DNA of 64,000 bases from positions 62,001 through 126,000 of the forward strand of contig NZ_MJEJ02000047.1 of NCBI RefSeq assembly GCF_002095435.2, read 5' to 3'. Below the pieces are notes generated by a model. That model ran no database searches. It worked only from the letters and a program-made list of their open reading frames with translations, and had not been told where the DNA came from. A program made the position numbers and the translations under genes. This document shows, one piece after another, positions 17,504 to 23,763 of the stretch; the first letter of the stretch is position 1, and every line of letters starts with the position of its first letter. This DNA is from Williamsia sp. 1138 (GTDB lineage: Bacteria; Actinomycetota; Actinomycetes; Mycobacteriales; Mycobacteriaceae).

Positions 17504-17555
17504 GGTGCCCCCTCTCGGGCTCGAACCGAGGACCTGCGGATTCAAAGTCCGTAGC
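17504..17555 (-). repeat. attL: 3' fragment of tRNA-Lys
   Basis: The first 39 bases are identical to 31164-31202, then one mismatch (17543 against 31203), then 12 identical bases. It covers the tRNA's acceptor 3' strand, T-arm, variable loop and part of the anticodon arm; the 5' half is missing, so it cannot make a tRNA. The mismatch lies at anticodon position 36 of the intact tRNA, so crossover probably took place in the 39-base block. Confidence 0.88.
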
Positions 17556-17765
17556 AGAGGCGATAGCTCGTAGCTGTGCAACCTGCATCAACGCGCGCCC
17601 GAAGCGCCAACTATGCCCGTTGACCAGGCAGTATAGGTCGTTAGCAGTCGCTTCGGGTCGCTTTGCGGTCGGTCCCGGTCGGGCCCGAATCGCCCCCGGT
17701 CGCCGGGGTGAGGCCGGGGGAGCCTCGCGGGACCCCGTCCTGGGTTGACCGAGCGACTCTGCAGG

Positions 17766-17894
17766 CACGCCAAGGTCACCACCACCCTGTCGGTGTACGC
17801 GCACCTGTTCGAGGATGACCACACCGACGCCATGGCCGGGCTCGGGGCGATGGGCCAACCGCGAGGCGAGAACGTGGTACGGCTACGACGCTAG
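17766..17894 (+). pseudogene. C-terminal remnant of a tyrosine integrase
   Basis: Forty-two codons read HAKVTTTLSVYAHLF, then a tail ending VVRLRR and a stop. This is the typical end of a tyrosine recombinase: the His of GHxxxxTT and the catalytic Tyr (SVYAHLF). The rest of the gene is absent. It does not derive from the intact integrase at 27529, whose end reads HASFVTTLNVYADY. Its TAG overlaps the convergent ATPase stop in CTAG at 17891-17894. It is probably what remains of an earlier element in the same tRNA. Confidence 0.8.
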
Positions 17895-19318
17895 TCAAAT
17901 AGGCCAATCGACTTGCCGTAAATCTCAAGTTTCTTGAGCACATAGTTCGAGATGTCAGCTGATCCCGTCGAGTTCCGCCACATGAATTCAAGGCGAATTG
18001 ATTCGCCGGTTGGCAATGTGACGATGAGATCGCTGTAGTACTTCCGGTCTTTGCCGAACAGTTTCTCTGGTTCAAAGTCCGTAATTATCCCAGTCTGTTT
18101 CAAAGCGGTTGCGATGGCAATGTTTATTAGCGTGTCATTGTCTGACGCTATCGCCGTCAGGTTCGAAAAAGCCGACAAGGTGTTGCCTTTTGCCTTCGCG
18201 CCGCGACGCCCTGTGCCGAGCGTAGAGCCCTGGAGAAGTATGCCGAGCGTAGAGTCCCCAATTCGGTCAATCGCCTTGGAATCTTTGCTAGTTGACATAC
18301 CTTTTTCGGTCATTAGCTGGCGCAGACTGTCGTCCGCAAACGTGCGTGCAACCGCGAGTGCGGAGAAGACGTCTAAGTAGACGACTCGGGCATCCAGAAC
18401 CGTGCCCAGTATGCCCAACCGGTCTGGGAACTTCTGCAGGTCTGCGACAATATTGGCATTAGTCGACGTCATCATGCGATCGATATCGGCGTAGGCGTCG
18501 CGGCCTCGTGTAACCGCGTTGACCGCACTCTCCGCGTTCGAGTCGGAAACTACGATGGTCCAAACTCGCAGCGATTCTTGGGGCATCAACCCTTGGATGC
18601 GTTCCACATTTTTCTGAAGTTCAATCCGTACGCGGCCCAAGAATTCGCCAATTGTATCGCTACGGACTGCTAACTCATCGGCTCTCTCGACGCTCAACCC
18701 CAGGTTGTAGATAGATGCACCCTGATTGAGTGCGCCGATTGTTTGATCGGCGATCTTGATAAAATCAGACTTAGGTGGCCCGGTAAACAGGTGGAACTCA
18801 TCCTCGAAACCCAGCAGTGCCTTCGCTCCGATGCTGCGAGCTATGTCGGTGAGCAGTTCCACCATATTGTCGGTGTTGACCGGCCATACCAGGAGGCTTG
18901 TGCGCCCGGCTTCGGACCGGACGAAGTTGTTGGCCGCGTGAAGGTAGCTCTCGATGGACTCGCGAGCCACCTCACCCAGAGCTTCGCGACCTTCGACGAT
19001 CACGAGCCGAGGGTTGTTAGTCGCGGGCAATTCGCGCAGCGCTACCGTCAGTTCTTGCTGGCTGTCGACCGGCACGATGTCAATTTCTCGAAAGAGATTT
19101 GCCGTCTTGGCGAAGGTTGACTTCCCGGCACCCGACACGCCTTTCAGGATCATTAACCCCCCGCGCTCTGCAGAGCGTATCTCGAGGAATCGCTCGTCGA
19201 TGGCGCTGAGGCTCGCTTCGACTGGTGTAACAACGCCGCGGAGGGTTGCGGCGTCTTCAGTGGCGAGCGCCTCAAACCTGTCGGGTACTCGAAGGATCTC
19301 ACGTTCCGCAGATGTCAC
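17891..19318 (-). CDS. P-loop ATPase of unknown function, attL-side cargo
   Basis: 475 residues. A Walker A motif GVSGAGKS lies at 60-67 and a probable Walker B at RLVIVEGRE near 105. The middle is helical without a family I can name. The last 50 residues (YYSDLIVTLPTGESIRLEFMWR, then ISNYVLKKLEIYGKSIG) have spaced acidic residues and a following helix that weakly recall restriction-like nuclease folds; this is only a guess. The gene is visibly richer in A+T than its neighbours, which points to separate origin. Lone ATPases at the edges of satellites are often defence genes, but nothing in the sequence proves it. Confidence 0.8.
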   Translation of the reverse strand: MTSAEREILRVPDRFEALATEDAATLRGVVTPVEASLSAIDERFLEIRSAERGGLMILKGVSGAGKSTFAKTANLFREIDIVPVDSQQELTVALRELPATNNPRLVIVEGREALGEVARESIESYLHAANNFVRSEAGRTSLLVWPVNTDNMVELLTDIARSIGAKALLGFEDEFHLFTGPPKSDFIKIADQTIGALNQGASIYNLGLSVERADELAVRSDTIGEFLGRVRIELQKNVERIQGLMPQESLRVWTIVVSDSNAESAVNAVTRGRDAYADIDRMMTSTNANIVADLQKFPDRLGILGTVLDARVVYLDVFSALAVARTFADDSLRQLMTEKGMSTSKDSKAIDRIGDSTLGILLQGSTLGTGRRGAKAKGNTLSAFSNLTAIASDNDTLINIAIATALKQTGIITDFEPEKLFGKDRKYYSDLIVTLPTGESIRLEFMWRNSTGSADISNYVLKKLEIYGKSIGLFD

Positions 19319-19449
19319 CCGAGCATTCTGACACGAGGAACGCGGTGGCTACGGAAGCCCGCCATCAGGTGGAGTGTGTGGGGAGTGTATTAAGTGTCGC
19401 GGAGATCAGGCGTTCGACGGCCAAAAAACTTCTTTACCGGCGGCGATGA

Positions 19450-19497
19450 TGGAGCCGATGACGGAAATCGAACCCGCGTATGCAGCTTGGGAAGCTA
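19450..19497 (-). repeat. 3' fragment of tRNA-Gly(CCC), probable old attachment site
   Basis: On the minus strand the sequence reads through AGCTTCCCAAGCT (anticodon stem-loop with CCC), the T-arm GCGGGTTCGATTTCCGTC and an acceptor end GGCTCCA. The 5' half of the tRNA is missing. It is like attL of an element that uses tRNA-Gly, or the attP of such a phage, but lies inside an element that sits in tRNA-Lys. Confidence 0.7.
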
Positions 19498-19676
19498 TTT
19501 CCGGGTTGAGGCGGCTGTTCGAGTATTCGCAGCTAGACGCCTAGGCTGGTCTCGCGTTTCGCCTGATCAAGGCTACATTTGAGGGCGCTTCGGGTACGTC
19601 TTCGGACGGTTCTCGACCGGCTCGGGACGGGAGCAAATCGCTTCAACTGGAGGCCCCTGCGCGGCCCGCAGTGACC

Positions 19677-20099
19677 CTAAGACTCTAGGGCTGGCAGGTA
19701 TTCGGGGCAGTAGTACTGAACCGAGAAGTACACCAGGCTCCCGGTGTCAAAATCTGACCAGCCGTTGACCCCGCTGGGGGCTGATGCACGGTGCTCTTTG
19801 TTCAGGCCCGACTTGACGTAGAGGGCAACAGACGCGTTGGTCGCGCCGATCTCGAACATTTCGCAGATGGTTCCCGCCCACGTTTCCGGCTGGACCGCGA
19901 GTAGCTCGCCGTTGCCGTATCCCGCCACTTCTCGGCGAAAGCCTTCTGGGTCGGCGTCCGTGCCTTGCGTAGCCGAGGCGGTAGCGGGCGTCGCACTTGG
20001 TGCGCTGCTTGTGCTCGTCGTGGTGGTCGAGCCGCCTCCGCAAGCGGACATAGCCAGCACGAGAACGCCCATGAGGGCTGAGAGAAGCTTCGGTCGCAT
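19677..20099 (-). CDS. Small lipoprotein (DUF732-like)
   Basis: 140 residues. A lipoprotein signal peptide with the lipobox MSAC near residue 20, a Ser/Thr/Ala linker (STTTTSTSSAPSATPA), then a small domain with two cysteines (GTICEMF and QYYCPEYLPAL) like mycobacterial DUF732 proteins. It would be anchored to the outer face of the membrane. It is divergent from the repressor gene at 20236, the usual place for genes expressed from the integrated element. Prophage lipoproteins at this position often block superinfection; that role is a guess here. Confidence 0.78.
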   Translation of the reverse strand: MRPKLLSALMGVLVLAMSACGGGSTTTTSTSSAPSATPATASATQGTDADPEGFRREVAGYGNGELLAVQPETWAGTICEMFEIGATNASVALYVKSGLNKEHRASAPSGVNGWSDFDTGSLVYFSVQYYCPEYLPALES

Positions 20100-20235
20100 C
20101 GTGTGAAGTCCTATGGTTTGGGACCCTCTGTCGTGGTCGCGTAGGAAGCATACGACACCAATAGAGCCCTTGAACTGCGGACACGACGATTCCGCTCTGG
20201 ACCTATGCGCGCTAGACGTATGGGGTTGGTGTGCC

Positions 20236-20487
20236 ATGACTGCCGCCTCGAAGCCACCCCTGAACTCAACGCTGGGTGCGTTTGGTGCGCGCGTTCGGGC
20301 GAGGCGGCTCGAGCTTGGTTGGAGCCAAGAGGTAGCCGCACAAGAGATCGGTGTCCACTGGACCCATCTAGGGCAGGTCGAGCGCGGGCAACGAAGCGCG
20401 CGGGTGGAGAACATCCTCCGGATCGCTGCTGGCTTGCAAACCACGCCAGGGCAGCTGTTAGACGGGCTACCTAGAACAGAAAACTAG
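20236..20487 (+). CDS. XRE/Cro-C1-type HTH regulator
   Basis: 83 residues, nearly all a helix-turn-helix domain: FGARVRARRLELGWSQEVAAQEIGVHWTHLGQVERGQRSARVENILRIAAGL. The ATG at 20236 places the domain about 15 residues from the N-terminus; further upstream in-frame codons lie in the divergent promoter region. It is probably the element's main repressor, controlling the capsid gene promoter to its right and the lipoprotein to its left. Confidence 0.85.
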   Translation: MTAASKPPLNSTLGAFGARVRARRLELGWSQEVAAQEIGVHWTHLGQVERGQRSARVENILRIAAGLQTTPGQLLDGLPRTEN

Positions 20488-20654
20488 CGTGCGAGGCTGA
20501 GGGCGATGCGCGCTGTACTATCGGAAGTGCGTAGTCGCCGGAGGCGGCTCGCGTCGTACGTCGTGTAAATGCAGCGCTGAGCGCGCAACTCCCGAGGCTA
20601 GTGGCCCGGAGTGAGCACACCCCCTCATTTCAATGCCCTATGCCAGGAGTATTC

Positions 20655-21860
20655 ATGTCTCACAACGGTTTTGATCCGTTCAACTACAGCCGACCCATCT
20701 TCGGTGCCGAGCCTCGCATCAGCCGAGGCATCTCGTCTCAAGGTGACGCGCTCGTCTCAGCCACCGCCGACGGAATCGACCTCAATGTCATCTGGGATGA
20801 ATGGATCGATGTACTCGCTCTGTGGAATGAAGAGCGGACGTCGATTGCGTCGCTGCTCAGCTACTTCACCACCCTGCGTGGCGAGGCTGTGCCGCAGACG
20901 TTGTCGCAGATGAAGTTTGAGGAGGCGTCAGAGTTCGGTGTGCCCGCTTCGGGCCGGGCTACCGCGACGCCACTTGAGCTTGGTTACCCGTTCACCGACT
21001 TCGATCTGCGCCTCGCGACATCATGGAAGTTTCTGCGAGATGCCGACTCTCGTCAAATTGCGGCTAACCTCGCGGAGGCGATGGAAGCAGACAACAGGCT
21101 CGTAACCGGGTCGGTCCTGCGCCGGTTGTTCGATCCGGAACCTGGCATGAACGACGATGGCCGGAAGGTCTACGGGTTGTATACCGGCACGGACGGCGTG
21201 ACCCCGCCGCCATACATGGGGGTGGAGTTCGCCGAGTCCACCACGCACTACTTTACGACCGAAACCCCAGTGCTGGATAGTCGCGACATCGAGAGTGCGA
21301 TCAAGGCGATCACCTCGAAGGGCTACGGCCCGGCGGCAGGTGCGCAGCTGGTCATCCTCTGCAGCGAGTTCGAAGCGGACGTCATCAGCACCTGGCGGCG
21401 CGGCGAGCCCTCTCGTGACGCGACGGCTGCTGAGCTGACGACCGACTCTGGGGCGACCGGCCCGATCGCCAAGTTTGATTTTGTTCTGAGTGCCAGCGCC
21501 CCGGCGTACCTGACCGAGGAGACAATCGTTGGTCAGCAAGCGCCGGGCACGTTCAATGGCCTGCCGGTTTACGGGAGCTACGGTGAGGCGCTCATCATCA
21601 AATCCAACGTCATCCCTCCGGGGTACGTCGCCGTTGTGGCGACGGGTGGGCCGGGAAGCGACCAGAATCCGCTCGCTATCCGCCAGCACCCCAACACCGT
21701 CTACCAAGGTCTTCGAATTATCCCCGGTGCCGGGAGCTACCCGCTTCAGAACAGCTACCTCCAGCGATCCTTCGGTGTGGGTACCCGTCGCCGAGGCGCT
21801 GCGGCAGCGATCCAGGTCACCAGCGGCTCGACGTACACCGCGCCGACGTTCGCGCTCTAG
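20655..21860 (+). CDS. HK97-like major capsid protein
   Basis: 401 residues from ATG 20655 (AGGAG 6 bases upstream). The C-terminal half has the features of actinophage HK97-fold capsid proteins: LVILCSEFEADVIS, GTFNGLPVYGSYGEALIIKSNVIPPGY, LAIRQHPNTVYQGLRIIPG, then NSYLQRSFGVGTRRRGAAAAIQV. The N-terminal ~100 residues may be the scaffold-like or delta part. No protease, portal or terminase is encoded nearby, so particle formation would need a helper phage. The call is from pattern similarity, not from a search. A long hairpin follows the gene at 21879-21923. Confidence 0.75.
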   Translation: MSHNGFDPFNYSRPIFGAEPRISRGISSQGDALVSATADGIDLNVIWDEWIDVLALWNEERTSIASLLSYFTTLRGEAVPQTLSQMKFEEASEFGVPASGRATATPLELGYPFTDFDLRLATSWKFLRDADSRQIAANLAEAMEADNRLVTGSVLRRLFDPEPGMNDDGRKVYGLYTGTDGVTPPPYMGVEFAESTTHYFTTETPVLDSRDIESAIKAITSKGYGPAAGAQLVILCSEFEADVISTWRRGEPSRDATAAELTTDSGATGPIAKFDFVLSASAPAYLTEETIVGQQAPGTFNGLPVYGSYGEALIIKSNVIPPGYVAVVATGGPGSDQNPLAIRQHPNTVYQGLRIIPGAGSYPLQNSYLQRSFGVGTRRRGAAAAIQVTSGSTYTAPTFAL

Positions 21861-21878
21861 CCCCAACAGGAACGCTCA

Positions 21879-21923
21879 AACGGCCACCCGTCATCGTGCA
21901 CAGGCGCGGTGCGGGTGGCCGTT
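21879..21923 (+). terminator. Long hairpin after capsid gene
   Basis: AACGGCCACCCG (21879-21890) pairs perfectly with CGGGTGGCCGTT (21912-21923) across a 21-base loop. It begins 18 bases after the capsid stop and ends 21 bases before the next start. It may stop or slow transcription between the capsid gene and the small gene. Confidence 0.6.
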
Positions 21924-21944
21924 CCGCACTCCAGAGGAGTTCGC

Positions 21945-22160
21945 ATGAAGAACGATGACCGAGACTCTGAGTTCTCGCTTGTAGATCGCCGACTCCGCCC
22001 TGGCCGTGACGCTGCGGTCGCTGCGCCGACGCTTGATGGCGGGCGCTACCGTGGCTTGTCGCCATCAGAGCCGACCGACGACACGGAGCTGCATCAGCCG
22101 CTCCGACGGCCGGCCACGGTCCCGCTGCCAAAGAAAATTCGTCGCCCTCAGATGCCCTGA
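21945..22160 (+). CDS. Small basic protein downstream of capsid gene
   Basis: 71 residues from ATG 21945, with AGAGGAG about 7 bases upstream. The protein is hydrophilic and rich in Arg and Pro (SLVDRRLRPGRDAA, PLRRPATVPLPKKIRRPQMP), probably mostly disordered. It follows the capsid gene, so it may be a head-decoration, scaffold or head-size protein, but no similarity is recognised. Confidence 0.6.
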   Translation: MKNDDRDSEFSLVDRRLRPGRDAAVAAPTLDGGRYRGLSPSEPTDDTELHQPLRRPATVPLPKKIRRPQMP

Positions 22161-22270
22161 GCGCCGTTTCGAAGAACGGCCCGGTATGGGGGTACCCGAA
22201 ATTGACCCTCAGAACTCGTAAGGTGTTGGCCTGCTGAGCCTTCGGCGGATCGCCCTCGAGTCGGATGCGC

Positions 22271-22454
22271 TATAGTAGAAGACGTCTCCGGGGGACTCGG
22301 AGACTGCTTCGATAGGTACCTGAAGCAGGCAAATGCCCTCCATTAGCGAACGAACGCGCGTCGCAAGGCGTTGGTGAAGCCGCCCCTCAGGGGTGAGAAG
22401 CCAGCGTAGCGAGGATAGGGCGAGCCGGGTAGGCCGCGTCACGCCCAGGGTCAG
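22271..22454 (+). ncRNA. Candidate structured RNA or long 5' leader
   Basis: No convincing gene lies between 22161 and 22524. A -10-like TATAGT at 22271-22276 precedes a series of hairpins: GTCTCCG/CGGAGAC (22284-22290 with 22298-22304), CTGCTTC/GAAGCAG (22304-22310 with 22322-22328), and a CCCC-TCA-GGGG hairpin around 22383, followed by repeated GAAGCC. The density of perfect stems suggests an RNA product or a structured leader of the excisionase-like gene. I do not recognise the family. Confidence 0.4.
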
Positions 22455-22524
22455 CTAATCAACCTTGCTGACTGCCGATCTGTGCCCATTCCGGGTCGGC
22501 GCCAACCCGAGAGGACGAACGGGC

Positions 22525-22776
22525 ATGTCCGTTACGCCAAGCAACCTGAAAGACGAACCGCACACTGACCGGATGTTGCGGGGTGAGGATGGGGTCGCTG
22601 AATACCTGACCGGTATCTGTATACCCACCACGCCGCGCTTCGTTAAGACCATCTTCGAACGCGGAGAACTGCCCTACTACGTGGTCGCGCGCCGACGATT
22701 CGCGCGCGTCGGTGACGTCCTGAACTGGCTAGAGTCGACAAAGCGGAACGCCACAAGTGCGGGTGACGGGCGATGA
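22525..22776 (+). CDS. Small excisionase-like DNA-binding protein
   Basis: 83 residues from ATG 22525 (GAGAGGA upstream). The core GVAEYLTGICIPTTPRFVKTIFERGELPYYVVARRRFARVGDVLNWLES has the winged-helix layout of MerR/Xis-type excisionase proteins. Its likely task is directionality of the integrase or control of the replication genes. Its stop overlaps the next start (ATGA, 22773-22776), so it leads an operon with the unknown zinc-site protein and the prim-pol gene. Confidence 0.75.
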   Translation: MSVTPSNLKDEPHTDRMLRGEDGVAEYLTGICIPTTPRFVKTIFERGELPYYVVARRRFARVGDVLNWLESTKRNATSAGDGR

Positions 22777-23633
22777 GCAGCCGATTCAATCCTCAACGTC
22801 GACAACGGCTCATCGATAAGTTTGGAATAGCTCGCATCCGCGAGCAAGACTGGACCGGCCACCCTGCAATCGACGCCGACGAAGAGAGCGCCCTGCTCAC
22901 CAGACGCCTATCGCCGGGAGCGTCCGCGGATCCCATCATCAGGCGGTTGTGCCGGGAAGACTACGACAAGCCAGTGACGTTGGCGGATGGCGAGCTGTTG
23001 TTCGGGGCAATGGACTACCTGTACTCAGATATGTCCCGACGCCGCGCCGCCCCGTGGTGTGCTGGCGGCTACTCGGATAGCGAGCTGATTGACCGAACCG
23101 AATGCCGGTTCTTGGATCCTGAGCGGATCGATCGGTTCGCTGAGTTTCTCGGTTGGTCAGCGCATGGCCGACCCGGACAGGTAGAGGTCGTTCTCCATGA
23201 CAAGGAGGCGCCAGTGGAGCGCGGCGACCAAGGACAGGAAACGTGCATCGCGTTCCCGGTTCTGCCCAGCACCGAGGTGGACGTACCCGACGACTTTACG
23301 ATGGACCGGCCTGCGGTTGGCGAAGATACCGAGCCCAACTACGCATGGTCGGTTCAACGGCTGGTGATGCGGTTGATGTCGCTGTTCGCAACTGAATGCC
23401 GCTTCTGCACAACAGTATCCCGCCTACCGCGTGAGCGGGGAGCTTACCCCGACGTTGCCCTGGTTGTCGGTCGGGGGCAGCGGGTCCATGTGTTCCCGGC
23501 GTGCCAGTCGTGCAAGTTTGAGATCGAGCGCCCGTACTACGAAACCGAGGCCCTGGACCCGCGTGTTCTGACGTTCATGGGCAATGACGGTTTTTTCGAG
23601 CAGATCGGCCACCCCGAAGAGAAGTACTACTGA
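22773..23633 (+). CDS. Element protein of unknown function with a Cys4 site
   Basis: 286 residues. Two CxxC pairs (ECRFCTTV and ACQSCKFE, about residues 210 and 250) could bind zinc as in a treble-clef or HNH-like fold, though I see no clear HNH histidines. The N-terminal part is hydrophilic and helical. It is translated with the excisionase-like gene (4-base overlap) and sits just before the replication protein, so it probably belongs to the replication or excision module. Confidence 0.7.
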   Translation: MSSRFNPQRRQRLIDKFGIARIREQDWTGHPAIDADEESALLTRRLSPGASADPIIRRLCREDYDKPVTLADGELLFGAMDYLYSDMSRRRAAPWCAGGYSDSELIDRTECRFLDPERIDRFAEFLGWSAHGRPGQVEVVLHDKEAPVERGDQGQETCIAFPVLPSTEVDVPDDFTMDRPAVGEDTEPNYAWSVQRLVMRLMSLFATECRFCTTVSRLPRERGAYPDVALVVGRGQRVHVFPACQSCKFEIERPYYETEALDPRVLTFMGNDGFFEQIGHPEEKYY

Positions 23634-23763
23634 CGCCGATACGCCTTGCTGGATGCGGTGGGCCGGGTTTCTCGCAGTCACCACGGTTCAACCTGACCCA
23701 CCGCCAATCCAGAGGGCGGCGCTCCTCACGAATTCCACTGTGTCGCAGAAAGAATACGCAAAT

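Noticed and set aside
17504-17576. A complete second tRNA-Lys at attL
   Set aside because: Only the 3' half matches; the sequence after 17555 does not form D-arm or acceptor 5' strand.
22209-22442. Minus-strand frame of 77 codons in the satellite intergenic region
   Set aside because: No Shine-Dalgarno or protein-like pattern; the many hairpins explain the sequence better as RNA structure.
23584-23763. 60-codon extension before the prim-pol start
   Set aside because: It would overlap the preceding gene in another frame; the extra residues are not protein-like, and ATG 23764 is downstream of the stop of that gene.
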